Assembly: GCA_014156375.1 (NCBI GenBank)
Contig: RQJH01000003.1
Location: forward strand, 992,001 to 1,056,000
Length of the DNA: 64,000 nucleotides
Origin: Enterobacteriaceae bacterium 89
GTDB lineage: Bacteria > Pseudomonadota > Gammaproteobacteria > Enterobacterales > Enterobacteriaceae
Direction of reading: 5' to 3'
Under the pieces are notes generated by a model that was not told the DNA's origin, made no database searches, and saw only the letters and a program-made list of their open reading frames with translations. Positions 28,141-38,117 of this stretch are shown here, piece by piece. Numbering within the stretch: position 1 is the first letter of the stretch; each line of letters starts with the position of its first letter. A program made the position numbers and the translations under genes.

Positions 28141-29727
28141 ATGGAATGGATTGCCGATCCCTCAATCTGGGCAGGTCTGGTGACGCTGGTCGTCATTGAG
28201 TTGGTTCTGGGGATAGATAACCTGGTGTTTATCGCCATTCTGGCTGAAAAACTTCCACCCGCTGAGCGTAACCGCGCCAGGGTGACCGGGTTGATTCTGG
28301 CGATGGTAATGCGGCTGCTGCTGCTGGCGTCCATCTCATGGCTGGTGACGTTGACCCGGCCGCTGTTCAGCGTGCGCGACCTCAGCTTCAGCGCCAGAGA
28401 TTTGATTATGCTCGGCGGCGGGCTGTTTCTGCTGTTCAAAGCCACCGTTGAGCTGAATGAAAGGCTGGAGGGAAAGGATAACGATAACCCGACCCAGCGT
28501 CGTGGGGCGAAGTTCTGGGCGGTAGTGGCGCAAATCGTGGTGCTGGACGCGGTGTTCTCGCTGGACTCCGTAATCACCGCGGTTGGCATGGTTGACCATC
28601 TGTGGGTAATGATGGCGGCGGTGGTGATTGCCATCAGCATGATGCTGTTAGCCAGCCGTGCCCTGACGCGATTTGTGAACAACCATCCGACCATCGTGAT
28701 CCTGTGTCTCAGCTTCCTGCTGATGATTGGCTTCAGCCTGGTGGCAGAAGGCTTTGGTTTTTACATCCCGAAAGGCTATCTGTACGCCGCAATTGGCTTC
28801 TCAGTGATGATTGAGGCGCTCAATCAGCTGGCTAATTTCAACCGTCGCCGCTATTTGACCGCCAACCAGAGCCTGCGCAGCCGCACAACCGAAGCGGTGA
28901 TGCGACTGCTGAGCGGGAAAAAAGAAGATGCCGAGCTGGATGCGCAAACCGCCTCAATGCTTGCCGATCATAAAGATGAGGCCGTCTTCGATCCGCAGGA
29001 ACGGCGGATGATTGAGCGCGTGCTGAATCTGAACCAGCGCAGCGTCAGCAGTATCATGACCTCCCGTCACGATATCGAGCACATCGATTTAAGCGCGCCG
29101 GAAGCAGACGTTCGTGCGCTGCTGGAGAAAAATCAGCACACCCGGCTGGTGATCACCGGCGGTGACAATGAAGAAGAGCTGCTGGGCGTGGTGCACGTTA
29201 TCGATCTGCTTCAGCAGTCTCTGCGCGGTGAACCACTGGACTTACGCGTGCTGATCCGCCAGCCGCTGGTGTTCCCTGAAACCCTGCCGCTGCTACCCGC
29301 GCTGGAACAGTTCCGCGCGGCACGCACCCATTTTGCCTTTGTCGCCGATGAGTTCGGCTCCGTAGAAGGGATTGTCACCCTGAGTGACGTGATGGAAACC
29401 ATTGCCGGGAATTTGCCGAATGAAGTGCAGGAAATAGACGCCCGTCATGACATCCAGAAGAATGCCGACGGTAGCTGGACGGCCAACGGGCATATGCCGC
29501 TGGAAGATTTGGTGCAGTATGTGGCGGTGCCGCTGGATGAAAAGCGCGAATATCACACTATTGCCGGGCTGCTGATGGAGCATCTGCAGCGTATTCCGGT
29601 TGCCGGGGAAACGGTGGAGATTGGCGGCTATACGCTAAAAACGCTGGAAGTGGAAAACCACCGGGTTCAGCGGGTGCAGATAATCCCACCCGCGCGTGAG
29701 GAAGAAGAGTTGGAGTACGAGGTGTAG
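28141..29727 (+). CDS. yegH: TerC-family membrane protein with CBS and CorC/HlyC domains
   Basis: This 528-residue inner-membrane protein has an N-terminal TerC-type domain of six or seven helices (residues 1-220, with [20 protein letters not shown] and [19 protein letters not shown] carrying the conserved acidic residues). A pair of CBS domains follows (about 300-420, including [20 protein letters not shown]), then a C-terminal CorC/HlyC domain. Related proteins are linked to metal-ion or tellurite tolerance, but YegH itself has no firmly assigned substrate. It is transcribed divergently from wza and followed by a REP pair before asmA. Confidence 0.93.
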   Translation: MEWIADPSIWAGLVTLVVIELVLGIDNLVFIAILAEKLPPAERNRARVTGLILAMVMRLLLLASISWLVTLTRPLFSVRDLSFSARDLIMLGGGLFLLFKATVELNERLEGKDNDNPTQRRGAKFWAVVAQIVVLDAVFSLDSVITAVGMVDHLWVMMAAVVIAISMMLLASRALTRFVNNHPTIVILCLSFLLMIGFSLVAEGFGFYIPKGYLYAAIGFSVMIEALNQLANFNRRRYLTANQSLRSRTTEAVMRLLSGKKEDAELDAQTASMLADHKDEAVFDPQERRMIERVLNLNQRSVSSIMTSRHDIEHIDLSAPEADVRALLEKNQHTRLVITGGDNEEELLGVVHVIDLLQQSLRGEPLDLRVLIRQPLVFPETLPLLPALEQFRAARTHFAFVADEFGSVEGIVTLSDVMETIAGNLPNEVQEIDARHDIQKNADGSWTANGHMPLEDLVQYVAVPLDEKREYHTIAGLLMEHLQRIPVAGETVEIGGYTLKTLEVENHRVQRVQIIPPAREEEELEYEV

Positions 29728-29730
29728 CTA

Positions 29731-29806
29731 TTGCCCGGTGGCGCTACGCTTACCGGACCTACAAAATCACAGCTATGTAGGCCCGTTAAGCCTGCCCCAC
29801 CGGGCT
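29731..29806. repeat. classical REP pair (BIME) between yegH and asmA
   Basis: The left unit runs TTGCCCGGTGGCGCTACGCT and on to TTACCGGACCTAC. The right, inverted unit begins GTAGGCCCGTTAAGCCTGCC and ends CACCGGGC. These are typical enterobacterial REP/PU sequences lying between two convergent genes. They may act as a bidirectional terminator or mRNA-stabilising structure. Confidence 0.88.
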
Positions 29807-29812
29807 GGTGAA

Positions 29813-31660
29813 TCATTGCTTATCGAGGAATTTTTTCACGTCTTTGCCGGACTGACTGTCCTGGTTTTTATCAGCCCAGGCTTTCAGACGATCGCGCACC
29901 TGGTTTTGCAGCTGTTTACGCAGCGCCTGATCGACCTGCAGGCTGTAGTTGAGCTCAGACCACTTGCCATAGACCCGCAGCGGGATCGCCGTGGTCTTCA
30001 GCGTTTCAATCAGCTTGCTTTCCCCTTCCCAGCCGCCGAGTACGCGCACGTTAAAGCGCATATCGCCCTCTTCCTTCACCAAATCCAGCGTGCCCTGGCC
30101 ATCCAGCGCCATCACTGATGAGCTGCCAGCCATGTCGTCCAGACTCATCTGACCGTTATCCAGGGTCATGGTAGTGGTAAATTCATCAAGCTTAGTGGCG
30201 CTGTCGTAGTTTTCTTTGGCTTTGACGTTTGTGCTGCGTTCAACCGCCTGCTGCACCAGCTGCTGGAAGTTAAGGCCTTCGGCTCTGGAATCTTTCAGCT
30301 CAAGCTGCGCCTGGCCTTGCCAGTTCTGGCGGAAGCTGTCGGCGTCAATTTTATCGCCGTTAAATGAGCCGTTCAGGCTGAGCATCCCGGTCATGTTGAT
30401 CGGGTAGTTAAAGGCTTTCAGCAGCGTAGCAATCTGGATGTTGTTGAGTTTGGTGGTGAACTGCGCTACGGGAACATCGCCACGCGCATCCAGCGTGCCG
30501 GGCAAGGACATCGTGCCGTTGTCGAGCGCACCCTGCAGCTGGGCAATGTTAAGCAAACCGTAGTTATTGCTCGCCTGCACGACCACATTGTTAAAGTCCA
30601 TGCCGCGCCAGAGAATTTGCTTCGCCTGCAGCTGAACATCCGCCTTGTAGCCGCGCAGCGTGCTGTAGTTCGGCTGATCGATACCCTCGGCAATGATTGG
30701 GCGCTGCTGGCGAGGCTGGCTCTGCCCCTGCTGGCTGGTGCTGGCGTTATCCACCGGGTTTGCCTGCGACAGCAGATTATCCAGATTCAGTTTATCGGAC
30801 TGGAGATTCAGCAGCCAGACCGGCCTGTCGGCCAGCACCACGCTTGCCTCGCCGTTCAGCGTGCTGTCATTCGCAGCAAGATGCAGCTGGCTGAAGCTGA
30901 GTTTTTTCTGCTCTTCCTGCCACTGGGCCTGAACGGTGCCCTGCCCGCTGATGCCCTGCGGCGGTAAATCCGCGCCCTGAAGCTGGAAGTTCAGCTTATC
31001 GAACTGAGCGGTCAGCGTATGAGGATAATCTCCGGCATCCACCTGAGCGGCGAATGAGAGCGTTAAGTCACGCTGATCGCGATTGAGGCGACCGGAAAAG
31101 TCCACTTTGGCCTGATGATGCTGATCCTGCTCCATCAGCAGTTTGAGATCGCGGATAGTAGCCTGCTCTTCCCCGTCGTGCTGGAACACCAGCACGCTGT
31201 CTTCAACCTGCAGGCGAGCTACGTCAAAGGACCAGCCCCGGTCTTCAGGTGCCTGCGGGAGAGTATTTTCACGAGGAACGACTGGTGCCTGAGCGTCTTT
31301 CACCGCTTCGGTTTGCGGAGTCAGTTCAATCACTGCCCCTTTCAGCATCACCTGTCGGACCTGAAGCTGATGCGACAGCAGCGGCAGAAGCGCCACGTCA
31401 AGACGCATATTGTCAGCTTTGACCAGCGGCGCTTCGGCGCCAGGCTCAGTCAGCGTCATCCGGCCGGAAAGAATGCTGAGCTGCGGCCAGACGTGCCAGC
31501 GCAGCGGGCCATCCAGCTTGAGCTGATAGCCACTGCGATCGGCAACCTGGCGCACCATGTAGTCGCGAAAATCGTTAGGATTTACCAGCAGTACCAGCGC
31601 CGACAGGCCGGCGACAATGACCACCAGCAGGATCATCAACGTGGTCAGAACTCGTCTCAT
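29813..31660 (-). CDS. asmA: outer-membrane assembly protein AsmA
   Basis: AsmA is a bridge-like inner-membrane-anchored protein that affects outer-membrane protein assembly and lipid homeostasis. Starting at MRRVLTTLMILLVVIVAGLS (31660) it has 615 residues, close to the E. coli length. A 48-codon open extension into dcd is rejected. One N-terminal membrane helix (residues 3-24) is followed by a long periplasmic beta-rich region and the C-terminal AsmA domain, with NYDSATKLDEFTTTMTLDNG. It lies 25 bp after dcd on the same strand. Confidence 0.95.
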   Translation of the reverse strand: MRRVLTTLMILLVVIVAGLSALVLLVNPNDFRDYMVRQVADRSGYQLKLDGPLRWHVWPQLSILSGRMTLTEPGAEAPLVKADNMRLDVALLPLLSHQLQVRQVMLKGAVIELTPQTEAVKDAQAPVVPRENTLPQAPEDRGWSFDVARLQVEDSVLVFQHDGEEQATIRDLKLLMEQDQHHQAKVDFSGRLNRDQRDLTLSFAAQVDAGDYPHTLTAQFDKLNFQLQGADLPPQGISGQGTVQAQWQEEQKKLSFSQLHLAANDSTLNGEASVVLADRPVWLLNLQSDKLNLDNLLSQANPVDNASTSQQGQSQPRQQRPIIAEGIDQPNYSTLRGYKADVQLQAKQILWRGMDFNNVVVQASNNYGLLNIAQLQGALDNGTMSLPGTLDARGDVPVAQFTTKLNNIQIATLLKAFNYPINMTGMLSLNGSFNGDKIDADSFRQNWQGQAQLELKDSRAEGLNFQQLVQQAVERSTNVKAKENYDSATKLDEFTTTMTLDNGQMSLDDMAGSSSVMALDGQGTLDLVKEEGDMRFNVRVLGGWEGESKLIETLKTTAIPLRVYGKWSELNYSLQVDQALRKQLQNQVRDRLKAWADKNQDSQSGKDVKKFLDKQ

Positions 31661-31685
31661 GCTCTCTCCAACACCCGAACCGGAC

Positions 31686-32267
31686 TCAGTCTTTGTCGAT
31701 ACGGCTGGCAACCGCACCCTGCTGATCGCGATACTTCGCGTCTTCACGGCGGTTATAAGGCCGCGCGGCAGGGCCGGAAAGCGGCTCGAAGCTGAGTGCG
31801 CCAATCAGCATGCCCGGACGCAGCCCCAGCGGCAGTTTGCCCGAGTTGTAGAATTCCAGCACGATGCAGCCAGACCAGCCCGGATCGATACGATGGGCGG
31901 TGACGTGGACCATCAGGCCCAGGCGTGCCAGAGAAGAACGGCCGTCGAGCCAGCCCACCAGATCGGCAGGAAGGGTGACGGACTCTAAGGTGACGGCGAG
32001 CGCCAGTTCACCGGGATGGAGATAAAAGGCTTCGCCTTCCGCCAGCACAATCTCTTCGCTCATCACCCGATCCAGCGCCGCGCTGACTTCCGCTTTCGGA
32101 CCGCTAAGATCGATGAAGGCGGCCGTGTGTCCGCTGAAAGTCCTGAACTTGTTGCCAAGGCGCACGTCAACCGTCGCCCCGTTAATACGCTCAACAGGGG
32201 GACGAGGGGAAATCGCCAGACGGCCTTCATCCAGCCAGGCTTCAATATCTCGATCACACAGACGCAT
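31686..32267 (-). CDS. dcd: dCTP deaminase
   Basis: Dcd deaminates dCTP to dUTP, the main source of dUMP for thymidylate synthesis in enterics. The 193-residue protein keeps the catalytic and binding residues at the E. coli positions: Ser111 and Arg115 in GRSSLARLG and Glu138 in [10 protein letters not shown]. Length is exactly as expected. It is in a minus-strand row udk-dcd-asmA, 72 bp after udk, and a hairpin lies in that gap. Confidence 0.97.
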   Translation of the reverse strand: MRLCDRDIEAWLDEGRLAISPRPPVERINGATVDVRLGNKFRTFSGHTAAFIDLSGPKAEVSAALDRVMSEEIVLAEGEAFYLHPGELALAVTLESVTLPADLVGWLDGRSSLARLGLMVHVTAHRIDPGWSGCIVLEFYNSGKLPLGLRPGMLIGALSFEPLSGPAARPYNRREDAKYRDQQGAVASRIDKD

Positions 32268-32287
32268 GCGCTATCTCCTTTATTGCA

Positions 32288-32313
32288 TCATGCCCGGCCG
32301 CTGCCGGGTCATG
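32288..32313. other. hairpin between udk and dcd
   Basis: An inverted repeat CATGCCCGGC / GCCGGG-T-CATG with a four-base loop and one bulged base lies in the udk-dcd gap. No T-run follows on the minus strand, so it is more likely an mRNA processing or stability element or an attenuator than a full terminator. Seen by eye only. Confidence 0.5.
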
Positions 32314-32339
32314 ACTGCACAGTACCTAATTCGGGGCAA

Positions 32340-32981
32340 TTATTCAAAAAACTGACTAATTTTGGCCTTCAGAATATCGATGGCGATACGGTTTTTCCCA
32401 CCGCGTGGCACGATGATATCGGCGTACTGCTTTGACGGTTCAATAAACTGCAGGAACATTGGGCGAACCGTTTTCTGGTACTGAGCCATGACGGAATCCA
32501 TCGAGCGACCGCGTTCGTTAACGTCACGCTTGATGCGGCGCATCAGGCAGATATCCAGCGGCGTATCGACGAAAATAGAGAAGTTCAGCTCTTCGCGCAG
32601 GCGGGCGTCAGTCAGCAGCAGGATCCCTTCCAGAATGATGACTTTTTTCGGCTTGACGTGCACCGTCTGCGGCATGCGGGTGTGTTCAACGTAGCTGTAG
32701 ACCGGTAACTCAATGGCCTCGCCGCGTTTTAACATTTGCAGGTGCTGATATAACAGGCTGTGATCCATCGCGCTCGGATGGTCATAGTTGGTTTTCACGC
32801 GATCTTCCATCGACAGATGGCTTTGATCTTTGTAATAGCTGTCTTCAGGGATCACACCAATGTGTTCATCGCCAACCTGTTCACGTAATTCGCGGTAAAG
32901 CGTGCTGGAAATGAGACTTTTACCCGAAGCGGATGCGCCGGCGATGCCTATGATGACGCACTGATGAGACTTATCAGTCAT
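32340..32981 (-). CDS. udk: uridine kinase
   Basis: Udk phosphorylates uridine and cytidine with GTP or ATP in pyrimidine salvage. From [20 protein letters not shown] (32981) it has 213 residues, the E. coli length. A 38-codon open extension upstream is rejected. The P-loop GASASGKS is at residues 15-22. The DHPSAMDH and YSYVEHTRM segments typical of uridine kinases are present. It is transcribed divergently from dgcE and leads the udk-dcd-asmA group. Confidence 0.97.
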   Translation of the reverse strand: MTDKSHQCVIIGIAGASASGKSLISSTLYRELREQVGDEHIGVIPEDSYYKDQSHLSMEDRVKTNYDHPSAMDHSLLYQHLQMLKRGEAIELPVYSYVEHTRMPQTVHVKPKKVIILEGILLLTDARLREELNFSIFVDTPLDICLMRRIKRDVNERGRSMDSVMAQYQKTVRPMFLQFIEPSKQYADIIVPRGGKNRIAIDILKAKISQFFE

Positions 32982-33325
32982 AAATTTTTGCGACCTGATT
33001 AACCTGGATGATAGGAAGGGTGACGCCGGAGCGCCAAACGCGGCAATTATAGGGATTTCAGCCCCGGGTATCCAGTTGAAAACAACAATCGTCATGGTTG
33101 AAGCAAAAAGTGACTATTCGCAAATCAGGATGTTCACTTTTCGGACGGTTAACACACTTTTTAACCTGACTCGTTAATTTATCGCTCAATGCTGTTAAAT
33201 AATGAGCAGATGCCATAGGAAATGTAAATTGTTTGTACTAGCATGATCCCATTTAGCATCTTAATGAATTCATGCCAGTTCCTTACATAAAGTCCTGGTG
33301 GGAAAGCCCTGGCGGAAAGCGGTAA
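32982..33325. other. 344-bp intergenic region between udk and dgcE
   Basis: This non-coding stretch must hold the divergent udk and dgcE promoters. The only structure I see is a small inverted repeat GGTTAA / TTAACC at 33147-33166 with an 8-base spacer. I could not assign a confident -10/-35 pair, a sigma-S-type element or a regulator box. No gene with a ribosome binding site is supported here. Confidence 0.5.
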
Positions 33326-36300
33326 ATGAAGAGACCTGAAAAAAGAATGTCCGTTACGCCCTCGCATCCCTCGCTGCGCCTGGTTAGCCTTGGGCTTCTG
33401 ACGTTCATCTTTACCCTTTTCTCGCTCGAACTGACGCGTTTTGGAACCATTCTCGCCCCTTTATGGTTCCCGACCTCCATTATGATGGTGGCGTTTTATC
33501 GCAGCGCCGGAAAAATGTGGCCGGCGATTGCCGCTGTCTGCTCCGTAGGCAACGTGCTGGCGTCTTTGGTCCTTTTTCCCTTCAGCGCGCCAGGCCTTAT
33601 TTATACAGCCATCAATGCGCTGGAAGCGGTGATCGGTGCGCTTCTGCTGCGTAAGTTTCTGCCCTCTTATAACCCTCTGCAAAACCTGCATGACTGGATC
33701 CGTCTGGCGCTCTCAAGCGCCGTCGTCCCACCGTTGATCGGCGGTTTGCTGGTGCTGTTACTGATACCAGGAGACAACTGGATCCACACATTCCTGGTCT
33801 GGGTACTGTCAGAGTCTATCGGCGCGCTGGCGCTGGTGCCGCTGGGTTTGCTGTACAAAAATCATTATCTGATGCGCCACCGCAACCCGCGACTGCTGCT
33901 GGAGACGCTGATGACGCTCGCCGTCACTCTGGCGCTCAGCGCGATGGCGATGCTGTGGCTGCCGTGGCCGTTTACCTGCGTGATTGTTCTGCTGATGTGG
34001 AGCGCCGTTCGCCTGCCGCGAATGGAGGCTTTCGCCGTTTTTCTGATCACCATCATGATGGTGTCGTTAATGATGGCGACCAACCCGATCACCCCGAATA
34101 CCCCGCAGGTCTTTGCCATGAGCAACGCGCCGTGGCTGCCTTTCCTGATGATGCTGCTGCCTGCCAACGTGATGACCATGGTGATGTACGCCTTTCGCGC
34201 CGAGCGCAAGCACATCACCGAAAGCGAAGAGCGCTTCCGTAACGCCATGGAATATTCTGCCATCGGCATGGCGCTGGTCGGCACCGAAGGCCAGTGGCTG
34301 CAGGCGAACAAGGCACTGTGCAAATTCCTGGGCTATAGCCAGAACGAGCTTCGCACCATGACCTTTCAGCAACTCACCTGGAAGGAAGATTTAGACAGCG
34401 ATCTCGAACAGCTCGAGCAGCTCGTCAGCGGTGAAATCAACACCTACACCATGGAAAAACGCTACTACACCCGCAAAGGGGATGTGGTGTGGGCGCTGCT
34501 GGCGGTGTCCCTGGTGCGTCACGCCGACGGTACCCCGCTCTACTTTATCGCCCAGATCGAAGACATTAACGACCTCAAGCATACCGAATGGGTCAATAAG
34601 CGCCTGATGGAGCGAATTACGCTGGCCAATGAAGCTGGCGGAATCGGCATCTGGGAGTGGGAGCTGGAGCCCGATCTGATCTCGTGGGACAAACGCATGT
34701 TTGACCTTTATGAGATCCCCTCACATCTGAAACCAACCTGGCAGCTGTGGCACAACTGTCTGGTGGAAGAGGACAGAGAGCAGGCCGAACGAGTGATCCG
34801 CAATGCGCTCAGCGCCCGTTCTCCTTTCAAACTGGAATTCCGTATTCAGGTGAAAGAAGGGATCCGCCACATTCGTTCTCTTGCCAACCGGGTGCTGAAT
34901 AAGCAGGGCGAAGTGGAGCGTCTGCTCGGCATCAACATGGACATGACCGAGGTCAAACAGCTTAACGAGGCGCTGTTCCAGGAAAAAGAACGCCTGCACA
35001 TTACGCTCGATTCAATCGGTGAAGCGGTACTCTGCACCGATGTCGATATGAACGTCATCTTTATGAACCCGGTGGCGGAAAAAATGAGCGGCTGGGATCA
35101 GCAGGAAGCCATGAAGCAACCGCTGCTTAACGTGCTGCGCATTACCTTTGGTGACAACGGCCCGCTGATGGAAAATATTCACAGCGGAGATATGTCGCGG
35201 GCAGATATCGAACAGGACGTGGTGTTGCACTGTCGCAACGGCGGCAGCTACGATATCCACTACAGTATTACTCCTCTGAGCACTCTGGACGGGCAAAACA
35301 TCGGCTCCGTGCTGGTCATTCAGGATGTCACCGAGTCGCGTAAAATGCTGCGCCAGCTCAGCTACAGCGCCTCACATGACGCCCTCACCCATCTGGCTAA
35401 CCGCGTCAGTTTCGAGAATCAGCTCAAGCGCCTGCTTCATTCCGTACAGGAGACGCACCAGCGACACGCGCTGGTGTTTATCGACCTCGACAGATTCAAG
35501 GCGGTGAACGATAGCGCAGGCCATGCCGCCGGGGATGCCCTGCTGCGCGAACTCTCATCGCTGATGCTGAGCATGCTGCGAACCAGCGATGTGCTGGCAA
35601 GGCTGGGCGGCGATGAGTTTGGTCTGCTGCTGCCAGATTGCAACGTCGAAAGCGCCCGTTACATCTCTGGGCGAATTATCCAGGCTATCAATGATTACCA
35701 CTTTATGTGGGAAGGCCGTCTGCACCGCATCGGTGCCAGTGCCGGGATCACTCTGATTGACGAAAGCAACGATCAGGTTTCAGAGGTCATGTCGCAGGCA
35801 GACATCGCCTGCTACACCTCGAAAAACAACGGCCGTGGGATTGTCAGCGTGTACGAGCCGCAGTTGGACAGACTGCACCAGCAGCGCAGCATGATGTCGC
35901 TCGATGAGCAATGGCACATGATCAAAGACAATCACCTGGTGCTGATGGCGCGCAGCGTGGCATCACCGCGGATCCCGGAAAGCAGCAGCTTCTGGCTGCT
36001 GTCGCTGCGGTTGTGGACCAGCGAAGGTGAAATGGTGGAAGAGCAGGCTTTCCGCAAAGGCCTTGCCGACCCTGAACTCATCCACGCGCTTGACCGCCGA
36101 ATTTATCAGGAATTTTTCAAAAACTGGGCCAATGCCGTGGCCGCACGCGGGATCAGCATTACCCTTCCTCTTTCCGCCGTAGGTCTGGCCAGCCCTACGC
36201 TGGTCAGCGAGCTGCTGGAAGGGTTAGATGAAAGCGGAATGCCAGCCCGCTTGCTGCACCTGGTGATCGATGCCGGCATGCTGACCCAGCCGGGCGTTCA

Positions 36301-36649
36301 GGAGGGTCTGAACCGCTTACGCAAGGCAGAATGTAAAATCATTCTCAGCCAGGTGGGTCAGGATTTGGAGCTGTTTGAACATGTCACCGCCGGTATTGGC
36401 GATTACATCATGCTCGATCCGGAAATTATCAGTAACGTCCATGCCAGCCTGATGGATGAGATGATGGTCACTATCGTACAGGGCCATGCCCAACGTCTAG
36501 GAATGAAAACCATCGCGGGCCCGACGAATCAGGCGCTGATGATGGATACGCTCTCAGGGATTGGCGTAGATCTAATCTACGGCGACACCATTGCCCACAG
36601 CCAGCCTTTAGAATTGATGCTCAGCACCAGCTACTTCGCCATCAACTGA
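33326..36649 (+). CDS. dgcE: diguanylate cyclase DgcE (MASE1-PAS-GGDEF-degenerate EAL)
   Basis: This 1107-residue inner-membrane protein makes c-di-GMP from two GTP. Order of parts: MASE1 sensor with eight or so helices (residues 1-290), three PAS/PAC modules (about 300-680), GGDEF domain (about 685-845) and a C-terminal EAL-like domain (about 860-1100). The active-site GGDEF is at 761-765, with an intact inhibitory I-site RTSD at 752-755. The EAL signature is missing, so phosphodiesterase activity is not expected. E. coli DgcE (YegE) is colinear and feeds curli/CsgD control. The start is ambiguous between 33326 and the ATG seven codons later, which has a GAAAAAAG stretch before it. Confidence 0.95.
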   Translation: MKRPEKRMSVTPSHPSLRLVSLGLLTFIFTLFSLELTRFGTILAPLWFPTSIMMVAFYRSAGKMWPAIAAVCSVGNVLASLVLFPFSAPGLIYTAINALEAVIGALLLRKFLPSYNPLQNLHDWIRLALSSAVVPPLIGGLLVLLLIPGDNWIHTFLVWVLSESIGALALVPLGLLYKNHYLMRHRNPRLLLETLMTLAVTLALSAMAMLWLPWPFTCVIVLLMWSAVRLPRMEAFAVFLITIMMVSLMMATNPITPNTPQVFAMSNAPWLPFLMMLLPANVMTMVMYAFRAERKHITESEERFRNAMEYSAIGMALVGTEGQWLQANKALCKFLGYSQNELRTMTFQQLTWKEDLDSDLEQLEQLVSGEINTYTMEKRYYTRKGDVVWALLAVSLVRHADGTPLYFIAQIEDINDLKHTEWVNKRLMERITLANEAGGIGIWEWELEPDLISWDKRMFDLYEIPSHLKPTWQLWHNCLVEEDREQAERVIRNALSARSPFKLEFRIQVKEGIRHIRSLANRVLNKQGEVERLLGINMDMTEVKQLNEALFQEKERLHITLDSIGEAVLCTDVDMNVIFMNPVAEKMSGWDQQEAMKQPLLNVLRITFGDNGPLMENIHSGDMSRADIEQDVVLHCRNGGSYDIHYSITPLSTLDGQNIGSVLVIQDVTESRKMLRQLSYSASHDALTHLANRVSFENQLKRLLHSVQETHQRHALVFIDLDRFKAVNDSAGHAAGDALLRELSSLMLSMLRTSDVLARLGGDEFGLLLPDCNVESARYISGRIIQAINDYHFMWEGRLHRIGASAGITLIDESNDQVSEVMSQADIACYTSKNNGRGIVSVYEPQLDRLHQQRSMMSLDEQWHMIKDNHLVLMARSVASPRIPESSSFWLLSLRLWTSEGEMVEEQAFRKGLADPELIHALDRRIYQEFFKNWANAVAARGISITLPLSAVGLASPTLVSELLEGLDESGMPARLLHLVIDAGMLTQPGVQEGLNRLRKAECKIILSQVGQDLELFEHVTAGIGDYIMLDPEIISNVHASLMDEMMVTIVQGHAQRLGMKTIAGPTNQALMMDTLSGIGVDLIYGDTIAHSQPLELMLSTSYFAIN

Positions 36650-36657
36650 TCCCTCCC

Positions 36658-36684
36658 CCGCCGTGTTCGCGGCGGATCCCCTTT
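36658..36684 (+). terminator. intrinsic terminator after dgcE
   Basis: A CCGCCG / CGGCGG stem with a six-base loop (36658-36675) starts 9 bp after the dgcE stop. It is followed by ATCCCC and a short T-run (TTTTTCC). Moderately convincing by eye. Confidence 0.55.
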
Positions 36685-36869
36685 TTCCTTTCGTGCCTTA
36701 TATTTACAAAATCTAACCATTAACCTGCTAACCAACTATTCTTTACATGTAATATACAAATGCACAACAAAGAAGCCTTTCCTGGTGACAGGTACTGTCG
36801 AACATCTTGCCCGCACACTGCCTGATCGCCCTCGCTGTCGCTCGCACAGCCAAAATCAGGACATTGATA

Positions 36870-38117
36870 ATGACCACACCTTTCAACTGGACTGCTACAC
36901 AAAAACACGTCGCGGTGGCCAGCTTCTCAAGCTGGATGCTCGACGCCTTCGATTTCTTCATTTTAGTGTTCGTACTCAGCGATCTTGCCAGCTGGTTTGG
37001 CACCACCGTTTCCGGCGTGTCGATCGCTATCATGCTCACGCTCGCCGTGCGCCCGATTGGCGCGCTGATCTTTGGACGACTGGCAGAAAAATATGGCCGT
37101 CGCCCGATTCTGATGCTCAACATTCTGATGTTCAGCATCTTCGAACTGCTCTCCGCCTGGTCTCCCACTTTCACCACCTTCCTGGTGCTGCGACTGCTGT
37201 ACGGTATTGCCATGGGCGGGATCTGGGGCGTGGCGTCGTCACTGGCGATGGAAACCATTCCGGATCGCTCTCGCGGGCTGATGTCCGGCATCTTTCAGGC
37301 GGGGTATCCGTGCGGCTATCTGCTGGCCTCGATCATCTTCGGCCTGTTTTACAGCGCCGTGGGCTGGCGCGGGATGTTCCTGATTGGCGCATTGCCGATT
37401 TTCCTGCTGCCCTATATCTGGTTCAAAGTGCCTGAATCGCCGGTCTGGCTGGCCGCACGTGAACGGAAAGAGAGCACCGCACTACTGCCGGTGCTGCGCA
37501 GTCACTGGAAGCTGTGTATTTATCTGGTGCTGCTGATGGCCTGCTTTAACTTTTTCAGCCACGGCACGCAGGATTTGTATCCGACGTTCCTGAAGGTACA
37601 ACACGGTTTTGATCCGCACACCGTCAGCCTGATTGCCATTGGCTACAACATTGCGGCCATGCTGGGCGGGATCTTCTTCGGCAGCGTGTCAGAAAGAATT
37701 GGTCGTAAGAAAACCATGATTATCGCCGCCTTCCTGGCGCTTCCGGTCCTGCCGCTGTGGGCCTTTTCAACGGGCTCGTTCAATATCGGTCTTGGCGCGT
37801 TCCTGATGCAGTTTATGGTGCAGGGAGCCTGGGGCGTAATCCCGACCTATCTGAACGAGCTGGTTCCTTCCAACGCTCGTGCGGTATTACCGGGCGTGGT
37901 CTATCAGTTGGGGAATCTGCTGGCTTCGGTGAACGCCACGCTGCAGGCGCGCATTGCCGAGGCCAACGGCGGCAACTACGGCATGGCGATGGCGCTGGTG
38001 GCGGGAACCGTCGCCATTCTGATCTGCGTGCTCGTGGCCTTTGGCCGGGAAACTCGCGGGGTGGTGATCTCCGGGCACCAGCCGCAGAGCGCCAGTCGCG
38101 AGCAGCACACGCATTAG
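36870..38117 (+). CDS. MFS transporter, sialate:H+ symporter-like (SHS/MHS type)
   Basis: This 415-residue major facilitator protein has 12 predicted helices. The start MTTPFNWTATQKHVAVASFS (36870) is preferred, with AGGAC upstream; the frame is open 21 codons further without a family match. The motif WMLDAFDFFILVFVLSDLA in helix 1, GRLAEKYGRRP between helices 2 and 3 and the PESPVWLAAR loop are those of the NanT/JEN1-like carboxylate transporter group. A monocarboxylate or acidic-sugar symport role is an inference; the substrate is unknown. I do not recall this gene between dgcE and alkA in E. coli K-12. Its stop overlaps the alkA stop by 4 bp (convergent). Confidence 0.82.
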   Translation: MTTPFNWTATQKHVAVASFSSWMLDAFDFFILVFVLSDLASWFGTTVSGVSIAIMLTLAVRPIGALIFGRLAEKYGRRPILMLNILMFSIFELLSAWSPTFTTFLVLRLLYGIAMGGIWGVASSLAMETIPDRSRGLMSGIFQAGYPCGYLLASIIFGLFYSAVGWRGMFLIGALPIFLLPYIWFKVPESPVWLAARERKESTALLPVLRSHWKLCIYLVLLMACFNFFSHGTQDLYPTFLKVQHGFDPHTVSLIAIGYNIAAMLGGIFFGSVSERIGRKKTMIIAAFLALPVLPLWAFSTGSFNIGLGAFLMQFMVQGAWGVIPTYLNELVPSNARAVLPGVVYQLGNLLASVNATLQARIAEANGGNYGMAMALVAGTVAILICVLVAFGRETRGVVISGHQPQSASREQHTH

